In this document: one piece after another, positions 52,961 through 62,202 of the stretch
Numbering within the stretch: the first letter of the stretch is position 1
How the letters are laid out: each line of letters starts with the position of its first letter
Assembly: GCA_041941305.1 (NCBI GenBank)
Contig: JBGTQJ010000030.1
Span: forward strand, 46,741-110,740
Reading direction: 5' to 3'
DNA: 64,000 nucleotides
Origin: JANSWP01 sp041941305
GTDB taxonomy: Bacteria > Bacteroidota > Bacteroidia > Chitinophagales > Saprospiraceae
Position numbers and translations under genes: made by a program
Notes under the pieces: model-generated
The model's database searches: none
Seen by the model: the letters and a program-made list of their open reading frames with translations, nothing else
Told to the model about the DNA's origin: nothing

Positions 52961-54892
52961 ATGAAACGATTATTTCAATTCTTTGGAACGTTGATGATAA
53001 TGTTCTTCTTTACACAAGCTTTGATAGCCCAACAAGGGAATACTGCATTTGGAACCAATGCTGGTGGTGCTATCACCACTGGGGATTCTACTTCCTTTTT
53101 TGGACATGATGTAGGTTCAGCAAATAATACAGGTTCAGACAATACTTTCATTGGAGCACAAAATGGAGTAAGTAATACCTCTGGCTCCCGAAATACCTTT
53201 ATTGGTGCTTATGCAGGTCGACAATCTTCAAACGATCACGATAACATAGGAATTGGTTATAGAGCACTTGGTGGAGGTGAATCTCTACCTTCTCCTACCG
53301 GAGATGAAAACATCGCCATCGGCTCCAGAACACTGGAAAACCTCACTTCTGGTACAGACAACGTAGTCATGGGGGACGAAGCTGGACGAGAAAACACCTC
53401 TGGTAATGACAATGTATTCATTGGCAAAAATGCAGGACGAGACAATACTACTGGCTCTGATAATACGGTAGTCGGTGAACAAGCAGGTATGAATCTGGAG
53501 GACGGAGATGACAATACCTTTATAGGTAATGAAGCCGGATACAATACTACCGGAGGTAGCGGTTCCAACAGTGGTGGCCCAGCGTATAATTTATTTGGTA
53601 GTTTTAATACTTATTTAGGTCAAACAGCAGGCCGTTCTACTACTACCGGATCAGGCAATTCTTTTGTTGGTACCGAAGCAGGTTATGATAATACTACTGG
53701 CTATAGAAATGTCTGTTTTGGGGATTCCACGGGCATTGACCTGGGGGCAGGTCATCAAAACACTTTTATTGGTCAGGCAGCTGGAGCAAGAACAGAGCAT
53801 GCTGATTTTAATACTTTTGTAGGGTGTCGAGCCGGTGTAAGAAATAATGTAAGCAACGGTACCGGAAATGCCAACTACAACACCTTTATTGGTTATCAGG
53901 CAGGAGATAGAAGTGAAGAAGGAGCCTTCAATACTACTTTGGGTGCCAATTGTGATATGGGGGCTGACGGTACAGATTATAGTATAGGCATTGGTTATAG
54001 TACTACTGTCGGTACAGGCTCTACAGACCGGGATTATACCATTGTTATTGGTTCACAGAGTTCCTCCAATGGTAACAATAATGTCGTACTTGGCTCCCAG
54101 GCTTCCTCCACAGGAAATGATAACATCGTCCTGGGAGACCAGGCAAGTACCAGTTCAGCTGAAAGTGTGACGGTGGGTTCTTCAGCCAGTACAACTGCAG
54201 CCAACACAGTCGCAATTGGTTATCAAGCCACTGCATCTGCTTCCAATTCTATGGCACTGGGCAATCAGGCTAGTGTGACTACGGCCAATGAAGTCTATCT
54301 GGGCAATAGCTCCATCACTTCCATAGGAGGGGTCGTCAACTGGACAGCCACCTCGGATCAACGTTTCAAAACAGGGGTGCAGGAAAATGTAGCGGGACTG
54401 CAATTCATAGATAGGCTCCGACCAGTCACTTATCAATACGATGCCAGCTTGTTACACCAAAAATTGCGTGGAGCGGAGGCTCCAGATGATCTCAAGGAAG
54501 CCCTGGAGGATAAATCCCAAATTCGTTATTCCGGATTCCTGGCACAAGAAGTGGAAGCTGCTTCTCGTGATGTGGGGTATGACTTTAGTGGTATTGACCC
54601 ACCTGAAAATAAAGATGACATCTATGGATTGCGCTATTCAGAGTTTGTCGTTCCGCTGGTCAAAGCTACTCAGGAATTACACGAAAAGGTAAAAGCCAAT
54701 CAGGAATTACATCAAAAAGTAAATAAACTAGAGCAAATCATTGAGCAACAACAGGCTATGCTTTCCGCTTATGAGCAATCCTATTCAGAACTGGTTCAGC
54801 GTGTTGAAAAAGTAGAATCAACAGTTAAGGACAAAAAGAAAGCGCCAAAAGCTCATTTAACAAACAAAACTGAGGATTCAAAAAAATTCTAA
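52961..54892 (+). CDS. Fibre protein with head repeats and S74 chaperone domain, copy 1
   Basis: The start at 52961 (MKRLFQFFG) matches the starts of the two paralogues; an ATG three codons upstream is possible. The protein has 643 residues: a signal peptide ending LIAQ, about 430 residues of short repeats (units like SGNDNVFIGKNAGRDNTTG and YNTFIGYQAGD) that fit a left-handed beta-roll as in trimeric adhesin heads, a Peptidase_S74-type intramolecular chaperone domain (TSDQRFKTGVQENVAGL, RYSGFLAQEVEAA, about 460-575), and a C-terminal coiled coil. S74 domains guide trimerisation of phage tail spikes and some host fibres, and often self-cleave. No T9SS sorting domain is seen. Confidence 0.8.
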   Translation: MKRLFQFFGTLMIMFFFTQALIAQQGNTAFGTNAGGAITTGDSTSFFGHDVGSANNTGSDNTFIGAQNGVSNTSGSRNTFIGAYAGRQSSNDHDNIGIGYRALGGGESLPSPTGDENIAIGSRTLENLTSGTDNVVMGDEAGRENTSGNDNVFIGKNAGRDNTTGSDNTVVGEQAGMNLEDGDDNTFIGNEAGYNTTGGSGSNSGGPAYNLFGSFNTYLGQTAGRSTTTGSGNSFVGTEAGYDNTTGYRNVCFGDSTGIDLGAGHQNTFIGQAAGARTEHADFNTFVGCRAGVRNNVSNGTGNANYNTFIGYQAGDRSEEGAFNTTLGANCDMGADGTDYSIGIGYSTTVGTGSTDRDYTIVIGSQSSSNGNNNVVLGSQASSTGNDNIVLGDQASTSSAESVTVGSSASTTAANTVAIGYQATASASNSMALGNQASVTTANEVYLGNSSITSIGGVVNWTATSDQRFKTGVQENVAGLQFIDRLRPVTYQYDASLLHQKLRGAEAPDDLKEALEDKSQIRYSGFLAQEVEAASRDVGYDFSGIDPPENKDDIYGLRYSEFVVPLVKATQELHEKVKANQELHQKVNKLEQIIEQQQAMLSAYEQSYSELVQRVEKVESTVKDKKKAPKAHLTNKTEDSKKF

Positions 54893-54906
54893 TTCAGAAA
54901 GTAGAA

Positions 54907-54951
54907 CAGAGGTTTCAAAAATTCTTCTCGTAAGCATTTTTGAAACCCCTG
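54907..54951. repeat. Hairpin between fibre genes 1 and 2
   Basis: The arms 54907-54922 (CAGAGGTTTCAAAAAT) and 54936-54951 pair over 15 of 16 positions with a 13-nt loop. It begins 15 bases after the stop codon. It differs in sequence from the hairpin in the matching gap downstream. Confidence 0.78.
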
Positions 54952-54973
54952 AATCCCAAAATTAATTTTTATT

Positions 54974-56869
54974 ATGAAACGATTATTCCAATTCTTGGGA
55001 ATACTAATCATAGTGTTCCTAATAACGCAAAACATGGTAGCTCAATCGGGCAATACCACTTTTGGTACCAATGCCGGAAACAGCATCACTACGGGAGATT
55101 CTCTGTCCTTTTTTGGACATTCTTCTGGACAAGCCACTAATACGGGATCCAATAATACCTTTGTGGGAGCGCAATCCGGACTGGCAAATACTTCTGGTTC
55201 CAGAAATGTATTTATCGGCGCATTTGCAGGTCGCCAATCTTCCAATGACCATGACAATTTAGCGATTGGTTATCGAGCACTCGGAGGGAACAGCACTAGT
55301 GCAGGTTCTCCAACAGGCGACGAAAACATCGCCATCGGTTCCAGAACCCTGGAAAACCTCACTACTGGTACAGACAACACAATCATCGGTGATGAAGCTG
55401 GTCGAGAAAACCTGTCTGGCAACGACAACGTCTTCATCGGCAAAAATGCAGGCCGGGATAATACCGGTGGCGATGACAACACCGTAGTTGGAGAGCAAGC
55501 GGGTATGAATATGGAAGATGTTCAAGATTGTACATTTATTGGTAACGAAGCCGGGTATAATAATACTGGCGGTTCTACTCCGATTGGCATGCAGGGAATA
55601 CCCTCCACTGCAGGAGGATATTACAATACATATCTCGGACAAACTGCCGGGCGTTCTACAACTATTGGTGTCAAAAATACCTTTGTAGGAGTCGAAGCAG
55701 GTTATGATTGTACAACAGGATACAGAAATGTTGCAATTGGTGACTCTACTGGTATTGATTTGGGTGCTGGTTATGGCAATACTTTTGTTGGTCAATCTGC
55801 AGGAGCCCGTACTGAACACGCCGACCACAATACCTTCATCGGTAAAGGTGCCGGTCAACGAAACAATGTAAGTAATGGAACCGGCAATGCCAATGCTAAT
55901 ACTTATGTAGGGTATCATTGTGGAGACAGGAACGAGGAAGGACAGTACAATGTCATCATGGGGGCCTATGCCGACCACGGCGCCGATGGAACGGATTACA
56001 GTGTAGGTATTGGAATGGGATGTACTGTTGGAACCAACAGTACGGATAGAGATTACATAATCGTCGTAGGGGCTCAGAGTACTGCCAACGGCAACAACAC
56101 GGTCGTACTTGGTTCTCAAGGCTCCGCATCAGGAAGCGACAATATTGTATTGGGAGATCAGGCATCTACCAATTCAAATGGTTCGGTTACAGTTGGCTCT
56201 TCGGCAAGTACCACTGCTACAAACTCCGTAGCAGTAGGATATCAATCTACCGTTTCAGCTACCAACTCCATGGCTTTGGGCTACCAGGCTAGTGTGACTA
56301 CGGCCAATGAAGTCTATCTGGGCAATAGCTCCATCACTTCTATAGGTGGGATCGTCAACTGGACAGCCACCTCAGATCAACGCTTCAAAACTGATGTAGC
56401 CGAAAATGTGGCGGGATTGAAATTTATCGATCGGCTGCGGCCAGTAACCTATCAATACGATGCCAGCCTGTTACACCAAAAACTGCGGGGAGAGGAAGCT
56501 CCGGATGACCTCAAAGGAGCTTTAGAAGACAAATCCCAAATCCGCTATTCCGGCTTCCTTGCACAAGAAGTGGAAGCTGCTTCTCTGGAAGTAGATTACG
56601 ACTTTAGTGGCATTGATCCACCTGAAAATGAGGAGGACATCTATGGCTTGCGCTATGCAGAGTTTGTCGTCCCTCTGGTCAAAGCGACCCAGGAATTGCA
56701 TCAAAAAGTAAAAGACCAGAAGCAACTCATTGAACAGCAACAGGCCTTACTTTCTGCTTATGAGAAAGCCTATTCGGAATTGGTGCAACGAGTAGAGAAA
56801 GTGGAGTCGGCGGTTCAGGACAATAAGAAAGCGCCAAAAGCTCATTTAACAAACAAAACTGACGATTAA
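54974..56869 (+). CDS. Fibre protein with head repeats and S74 chaperone domain, copy 2
   Basis: The protein has 631 residues and the same layout as copy 1: signal peptide (ending NMVAQ), G/N/T-rich head repeats, S74-type domain (TSDQRFKTDVAENVAGL, IRYSGFLAQEVEAA) and a coiled-coil tail ending APKAHLTNKT. The first 100 codons are nearly identical in DNA to copy 3, while the C-terminus is closer to copy 1, which suggests recombination among the copies. Confidence 0.8.
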   Translation: MKRLFQFLGILIIVFLITQNMVAQSGNTTFGTNAGNSITTGDSLSFFGHSSGQATNTGSNNTFVGAQSGLANTSGSRNVFIGAFAGRQSSNDHDNLAIGYRALGGNSTSAGSPTGDENIAIGSRTLENLTTGTDNTIIGDEAGRENLSGNDNVFIGKNAGRDNTGGDDNTVVGEQAGMNMEDVQDCTFIGNEAGYNNTGGSTPIGMQGIPSTAGGYYNTYLGQTAGRSTTIGVKNTFVGVEAGYDCTTGYRNVAIGDSTGIDLGAGYGNTFVGQSAGARTEHADHNTFIGKGAGQRNNVSNGTGNANANTYVGYHCGDRNEEGQYNVIMGAYADHGADGTDYSVGIGMGCTVGTNSTDRDYIIVVGAQSTANGNNTVVLGSQGSASGSDNIVLGDQASTNSNGSVTVGSSASTTATNSVAVGYQSTVSATNSMALGYQASVTTANEVYLGNSSITSIGGIVNWTATSDQRFKTDVAENVAGLKFIDRLRPVTYQYDASLLHQKLRGEEAPDDLKGALEDKSQIRYSGFLAQEVEAASLEVDYDFSGIDPPENEEDIYGLRYAEFVVPLVKATQELHQKVKDQKQLIEQQQALLSAYEKAYSELVQRVEKVESAVQDNKKAPKAHLTNKTDD

Positions 56870-56887
56870 AAAAATTCTAAGTAATAG

Positions 56888-56932
56888 CAGCGGATTTGAT
56901 AAGTCTTCCAGGAAGATTTATCAAATCCGCTG
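56888..56932. repeat. Hairpin between fibre genes 2 and 3
   Basis: The arms 56888-56909 (start CAGCGGATTTGATAA) and 56911-56932 pair over 21 of 22 positions with a one-base centre. It lies 18 bases after the stop codon, the same place as the hairpin after copy 1, but with a different sequence. Confidence 0.8.
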
Positions 56933-56954
56933 AATCAAAAAAATAGTTTTAACT

Positions 56955-58868
56955 ATGAAACGATTATTCCAATTCTTGGGAATACTAATCATAATGTTCC
57001 TAATAACGCAAAACATGGTAGCCCAATCGGGCAATACCACTTTTGGTACCAATGCCGGAAGCAGCATCAGTACGGGAGATTCCCTGTCCTTTTTTGGATA
57101 TTCTTCCGGACAAGCCACCAATACGGGATCCAATAATACCTTTGTGGGAGCGCAATCTGGACTGGCAAATACTTCTGGTTCCAGGAATGTATTTATCGGC
57201 GCATTTGCAGGTCGCCAATCTTCCAATGACCATGACAATTTAGCGATTGGTTATCGAGCCCTTGGAGGCAATTTATCTTCGGCAAACTCTCCAACAGGTG
57301 ACGAAAACATCGCCATCGGTTCCAGAACATTGGAAAACCTCAGTACTGGCACCGATAATGTCATCATTGGCGATGAAGCCGGACGAGAACTCACCTCCGG
57401 CAACGACAACGTATTCATCGGAAAAAATGCTGGTCGTGATCATACCACCGGCTCTGACAATACTGTAGTCGGTGAACAAGCAGGTATGAATATGGAAGAT
57501 GCAGAGGATTGTACCTTTATTGGTAATGAAGCGGGATATAATAATACGGGTTCTGGTAGTTCAGCAGCTCCTGGACATTCGAGCGGACAAGGAGGTGTTT
57601 TTAATACTTATATCGGACAAACTTCAGGTCGGTCTTGTACTGATGGAATCAAAAATACCTTTGTAGGGGTAGAATCCGGCTATGATTGCACCACAGGCTA
57701 TAGAAATGTCGCAATCGGTGATTCTACAGGTATTGATTTAGGGGCTGGCTACGGAAATACCTTCGTAGGACAGTCTGCTGGTGCCCGAACCGAACATGCC
57801 GATCACAATACCTTCATCGGCAAAGGGGCTGGTCAACGAAACAATGTAAGTAACGGCACAGCTAATGCAAATGCCAATACTTATGTAGGTTATCATTGTG
57901 GTGACAGAAATGAGGAAGGTTCCAATAACGTGATTATGGGTGCTTATGCTGACCACGGCGCTGACGGTACTGATTACAGTATTGGCATTGGAAGCGAGTG
58001 TGTTGTCGGTACTGGTTCTTCAGATAGAGATTATGTAATCGTCGTAGGAGCTCAGAGTACTGCCAATGGCAATAATACAGCGGTATTCGGCTCGCAAGCT
58101 TCTGCAACTGGCAGCAACAATATTGTATTGGGGGATCAGGCATCTACCAACTCGGCTGAAAGTGTGACGGTAGGTTCCTCAGCTTCTACAACAGCAGCCA
58201 ATACCGTTGCAATTGGATATCAGGCCAGTGCATCTGCTTCCAATTCTATGGCACTGGGCAATCAGGCTACTGTCAGTGCCACCAATGAAGTCTATCTGGG
58301 CAATAGCTCCATCACTTCTATAGGTGGGATCGTCAACTGGACAGCCACCTCAGATCAACGCTTCAAAACTGATGTAGCCGAAAATGTGGCGGGATTGAAA
58401 TTTATCGATCGGCTGCGGCCAGTAACCTATCAATACGATGCCAGCTTGTTACACCAAAAGCTGCGGGGAGCGGAGGCTACTGATGACCTCAAGGAAGCGC
58501 TGGAGGAAAAATCCCAAATCCGCTATTCCGGCTTCCTGGCACAAGAAGTGGAAGCTGCCTCTCTGGAAGTAGATTATGACTTTAGTGGAATTGATCCGCC
58601 TGAAAATGAGGAAGACATCTATGGATTGCGCTATTCAGAGTTTGTCGTTCCGCTGGTCAAAGCCACCCAGGAATTGCATCAAAAAGTGAAGAACCAGGAG
58701 CAGGTGATAGATAAACAACAAATGCTACTTTCTGCTTATGAAAAGGAATTATCATCCTATAAAGCTGCTTTTGCAGAATTAGCTCAAAAAGTAGAAAGGA
58801 TGGAGGTGTCTGTCAAAAAAGGGCAGGAAAAAACACAAGCAGCCTTGACGATGAAAGACGATGATTAA
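56955..58868 (+). CDS. Fibre protein with head repeats and S74 chaperone domain, copy 3
   Basis: The protein has 637 residues. Signal peptide and first repeats are almost those of copy 2. A variable block (about 195-225, GSGSSAAPGHSSGQGG) replaces the corresponding segments of copies 1 and 2. The S74-type domain (TSDQRFKTDVAENVAGL, about 450-565) is followed by a longer, distinct coiled coil (QMLLSAYEKELSSYKAAFAE). The variable block near the middle of the head may be a surface loop under diversification. Confidence 0.8.
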   Translation: MKRLFQFLGILIIMFLITQNMVAQSGNTTFGTNAGSSISTGDSLSFFGYSSGQATNTGSNNTFVGAQSGLANTSGSRNVFIGAFAGRQSSNDHDNLAIGYRALGGNLSSANSPTGDENIAIGSRTLENLSTGTDNVIIGDEAGRELTSGNDNVFIGKNAGRDHTTGSDNTVVGEQAGMNMEDAEDCTFIGNEAGYNNTGSGSSAAPGHSSGQGGVFNTYIGQTSGRSCTDGIKNTFVGVESGYDCTTGYRNVAIGDSTGIDLGAGYGNTFVGQSAGARTEHADHNTFIGKGAGQRNNVSNGTANANANTYVGYHCGDRNEEGSNNVIMGAYADHGADGTDYSIGIGSECVVGTGSSDRDYVIVVGAQSTANGNNTAVFGSQASATGSNNIVLGDQASTNSAESVTVGSSASTTAANTVAIGYQASASASNSMALGNQATVSATNEVYLGNSSITSIGGIVNWTATSDQRFKTDVAENVAGLKFIDRLRPVTYQYDASLLHQKLRGAEATDDLKEALEEKSQIRYSGFLAQEVEAASLEVDYDFSGIDPPENEEDIYGLRYSEFVVPLVKATQELHQKVKNQEQVIDKQQMLLSAYEKELSSYKAAFAELAQKVERMEVSVKKGQEKTQAALTMKDDD

Positions 58869-58928
58869 CAATGAAATCACGAAAGATATTTGGGTTATAT
58901 AAGGTATCATAAACAAATTTTAATGGGA

Positions 58929-58979
58929 AGGATAAAGTGCCTATTGGGAAAATCAACTCCTAAAAAGGGGCTTTATCCT
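58929..58979 (+). terminator. Probable terminator after the fibre genes
   Basis: The 9-bp stem AGGATAAAG (58929-58937) with CTTTATCCT (58971-58979) extends imperfectly inward (GTGCC/GGGGC). It is followed by T-rich sequence. The rest of the gap to 59230 is AT-rich with no gene or clear promoter box. Confidence 0.55.
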
Positions 58980-59230
58980 CCTTTTAGTAGGTTTATTATT
59001 AAATTTTGGTGGAAAGGAAAATAGAAAAGTTTAAAATGTAATTCAGTTTGTTATGATAGGAAAATAAACAGTTATTTTTAAAAATATTTATTTGATATAA
59101 TTTTATATGAAAAATTTTCAGTGCTCCTGTCTTTCAATTACAGGATTTTCCTAGTATTTTTATTTTTTAGATCCATTCCAATTACCTTCCCCCAAGTTTT
59201 AAAAACATACTAGAAAACTAACATTGTGAA

Positions 59231-61036
59231 ATGAAATCTACACTGCACCTTTTAATCTTTTTACTATTTATTTTTAGTTACAACTTAATGGCTCAACCTG
59301 CAGCAAGTGGGGTGGAAAGCATTGTAAATTCTACCATTGCAAATTCTCAGTTAAGCCCTGCTGTAGCCATGGATGCCAATGGCAACTATGTGATAGTTTG
59401 GGAAAGCTATGGTCAGGATGCCAGTAATACTTACGGTATCTATTTTCAACGATACAATAGTTCTGGAGCCGTTCAGGGATCGGAAACTTTGGTAAATACG
59501 ACCACGTCTGATAGTCAACAATTTCCAGATATAGCCATGGATGATAATGGAGATTTTGTAGTCGTCTGGATGAGCAATAATCAGGACGGAGATGGCTGGG
59601 GGGTTTACTTCCAGCGATACAATAGCTCGGGGGTGGCCCAAGGTTCTGAAACCAGAGCAAATACCGCTACTGTCAATGAGCAGAGGCATCCACGAGTAGC
59701 CATGGATAGTGATGGTGATTTTGTAATCGTATGGGCAAGTGAGAATCAGGACGGTGATAATTATGGCGTATATTTTCAACGCTACAATAGTGCCGGAGCC
59801 GCACAGGGAAGTGAAACTTTAGCCAATACAACGACTACCAACTTTCAAGGCTACCCTGCTGTATCCATGGATGCCAGTGGGAACTTTGTCATCGCCTGGC
59901 AAAGTCTGGCCCAGGATGGCTCTGGAAATGGCGTTTATGCCCAAAGATTTACGAGTGCAGGCGCCACCCAGGGATCTGAGTTCCTGGTCAATACAACGAC
60001 CACTCAAAGCCAGCAGGAGCCGGATGTGGATATGAATCCTTCAGGAGCCTTTGTAATTGTCTGGTCCAGCTATACTCAGGATGGATCCGGAGATGGTATT
60101 TATTTTCAAAAATATACGAGCGCCGGTGCAACTGATGGCAGCGAAACCATTGTCAATACAACTACCAGTGATGATCAGGTGCGCCCTTCGGTAGCTATTT
60201 TAACCAATGGCGCTTTTGTAATTATTTGGTCCAGCTATTCACAAGATGGCAATTTTATGGGCAATTATTTACAAGCATACAATACCAATAATGCTAGTCT
60301 GGGTAGCGAAACACTGGTCAATACCCGAACTACAGATTTTCAACAAAATTCTGATATCGCCATATACGACGATAATACCACTATGGTGACCACCTGGCAG
60401 GATGGTTTGCGGAGTAGTACTTCAACAAATGATACGGACAATTATGGTATCTATACCCAGCGCTTTACCCTTTCCGGCTTTGTGCCTGTTGAATTATTGT
60501 CATTTGAAGCGACTGCCTTGGAAAACCAAACCGCCTTACTGGAATGGAGTACCCTAAGTGAACGCAATAATGAGGGTTTCTATGTGGAACGTGCAAAGTC
60601 ATCCACCTCCTCAGAATGGAAAACGCTGGGATTTGTCGATGGAGGTGGTGATTCGGATGAGCTTCTTCGTTACGAATTTGTCGATCAATCGCCCCATATT
60701 GGAGTGAATTACTATCGATTGAAGCAAGTCGATTATGATGGATTATATGATTATTCTGATATCCGTTCTGTTTCTTTTTCCAGAGCGGGCAAAGTCTTTT
60801 TGAGTCCTAATCCAGCTAGTGAAATGCTCAATATTGAGGTATCTGAATTTTGGCTGGAATCAGGTTCTCTGGAGGTTGTGGTTTTCAATTGTGCAGGTCA
60901 AAAAGTGAGAATTTTTGATATGCCTTTTCACCATAGTACCTATCAGATTGGCGATTTGACTCCCGGATTGTACGCCATTGGGTTTTACCAGGATGGAAAG
61001 CATATGGCAGCCGAACGATTCGTCAAAACAAACTAG
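59231..61036 (+). CDS. Secreted repeat protein with T9SS sorting domain
   Basis: The protein has 601 residues. A signal peptide (ending NLMAQ) precedes seven repeats of about 53 residues (pattern GSETLVNTTTSDSQQFPDIA, then MDDNGDFVVVWMSNNQDG and YFQRYNSSG) that probably form a beta-propeller. Residues about 415-515 are the linker domain common in Bacteroidota cargo (VPVELLSFEATALENQTALL, YYRLKQVDYDG). The end (about 518-601, FLSPNPASEMLNIEV) is a type A T9SS sorting domain. It is expected on the cell surface or outside the cell; the binding target is unknown. Confidence 0.82.
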   Translation: MKSTLHLLIFLLFIFSYNLMAQPAASGVESIVNSTIANSQLSPAVAMDANGNYVIVWESYGQDASNTYGIYFQRYNSSGAVQGSETLVNTTTSDSQQFPDIAMDDNGDFVVVWMSNNQDGDGWGVYFQRYNSSGVAQGSETRANTATVNEQRHPRVAMDSDGDFVIVWASENQDGDNYGVYFQRYNSAGAAQGSETLANTTTTNFQGYPAVSMDASGNFVIAWQSLAQDGSGNGVYAQRFTSAGATQGSEFLVNTTTTQSQQEPDVDMNPSGAFVIVWSSYTQDGSGDGIYFQKYTSAGATDGSETIVNTTTSDDQVRPSVAILTNGAFVIIWSSYSQDGNFMGNYLQAYNTNNASLGSETLVNTRTTDFQQNSDIAIYDDNTTMVTTWQDGLRSSTSTNDTDNYGIYTQRFTLSGFVPVELLSFEATALENQTALLEWSTLSERNNEGFYVERAKSSTSSEWKTLGFVDGGGDSDELLRYEFVDQSPHIGVNYYRLKQVDYDGLYDYSDIRSVSFSRAGKVFLSPNPASEMLNIEVSEFWLESGSLEVVVFNCAGQKVRIFDMPFHHSTYQIGDLTPGLYAIGFYQDGKHMAAERFVKTN

Positions 61037-61063
61037 TACTTTGTGTAAAAAGTACCAGGCAGC

Positions 61064-61101
61064 AATATTCAAGGGCTTTTCGAAAAAATCCCTTGAATAT
61101 T
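61064..61101 (+). terminator. Terminator hairpin
   Basis: A perfect 12-bp stem (AATATTCAAGGG at 61064-61075 with 61090-61101) 27 bases after the stop codon, followed by ATTTCCCTTT. The remaining gap to 61380 holds a promoter box near its end and nothing else recognised. Confidence 0.7.
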
Positions 61102-61335
61102 ATTTCCCTTTGGCATAGCATTTGCCTATTTGGTTTTATAAGTTGTTTATTTAGCATTATGTAAAAAATACTATTAACCAGCAACTTAACTTCTTTTTGC
61201 TTCCTTAAATATTTCCAATAGCTACTATTACTATCCTATCCTAATTAAGTGCTAAGGCAACCTTGTAAAAGGTAATTTATGTGGTTTTTAATTCAACTTC
61301 ATTTTCATCCAGGCACTTACAAGAATTCAAACAAT

Positions 61336-61343
61336 TAAATTTG
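61336..61343 (+). promoter_or_regulatory. -7 promoter box TAAATTTG
   Basis: TAAATTTG fits TAnnTTTG. Transcription would start near 61349, so the ATG at 61351 would be almost leaderless and the ATG at 61381 would have a 30-nt leader. This favours 61381 as start. Confidence 0.48.
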
Positions 61344-61380
61344 GAACTGAATGATTTCGGTCATTCAAAATACCCATACT

Positions 61381-62202
61381 ATGAGAGCCGTTACTAGAAT
61401 GTTATTGAAGAACGTTCCAAGAGAGCGTTTGCAAAAGGTCGTCCCTTTTGTAAAACCTATTTTTTCCGTCTTATATCGTGGCAATCGCTTTGAGGATCCC
61501 ATTTCTGGCATCAAATACAGAAAAATGCTTCCTTATGGCAGAGTGATTTCGAGAGACAACGTATTGGCTCCTGATACATTTTCATTGGAAAGACATCGCT
61601 TATTGTGGTTGTTTTTCCAAAAGCGAACGAATTTATTTACTGATCATCTCAAGGTACTGCACATTGCTCCAGAGCAATGCTTTTTGACAAAATTCAGAAA
61701 AATGGAGAACCTGGAGTATATCACAGCAGATCTAAGTTCGCCCTGGGCAGATATCCACTTTGACGTCCACGATATTCCTTTTAAGGACAATTATTTCGAC
61801 GTGATTATTGCCAATCATTTATTGGAGCATGTAGAAGATGACCATCAGGTTTTGGAGGAATTTTTCCGGGTCATGAAACCAGGTGGATGGGGTATTTTTC
61901 AGGTACCTCAAGACTACAAACGCGAAGAAACCTATGAAGACCCCTCCATTACTAGCCCGGAAGATCGAGAACGCCATTTTTGGCAGGATGATCATTTGCG
62001 CTTGTATGGATTGGATTATCCAAAACGATTGGAGAAAGCCGGCTTTCGGGTAAGGGTGAACAATTTTTTAGAATCATTTACAGCCAGCGAAAGAAAAAGG
62101 TATGCTTTACCAACAAAAGAACTCATTTATCTATGCAACAAAACACCAAAATTACATGTGGTTCAAAGGAACCTCGATGCAAGCATTTCAGCTACTGGCT
62201 AA
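61381..62202 (+). CDS. Class I SAM-dependent methyltransferase
   Basis: With the start at 61381 the protein has 273 residues; ten more are possible from 61351. The Methyltransf_11-like core shows VLHIAPEQCFLTKFRK (motif I variant without the usual GxGxG), YITADLSSP, DVIIANHLLEHVEDD and FFRVMKPGGWGIFQVPQD. Similar proteins are found in glycan loci, where they methylate sugars or act on lipid carriers. It converges with the oxidoreductase gene, overlapping by 15 bp. Confidence 0.82.
   Translation: MRAVTRMLLKNVPRERLQKVVPFVKPIFSVLYRGNRFEDPISGIKYRKMLPYGRVISRDNVLAPDTFSLERHRLLWLFFQKRTNLFTDHLKVLHIAPEQCFLTKFRKMENLEYITADLSSPWADIHFDVHDIPFKDNYFDVIIANHLLEHVEDDHQVLEEFFRVMKPGGWGIFQVPQDYKREETYEDPSITSPEDRERHFWQDDHLRLYGLDYPKRLEKAGFRVRVNNFLESFTASERKRYALPTKELIYLCNKTPKLHVVQRNLDASISATG

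Noticed and set aside
52961..58868. Prophage tail-fibre region
   Set aside because: S74 domains and fibre repeats recall phage spikes, but each protein has a signal peptide and no capsid, terminase, integrase or lysis gene is present.
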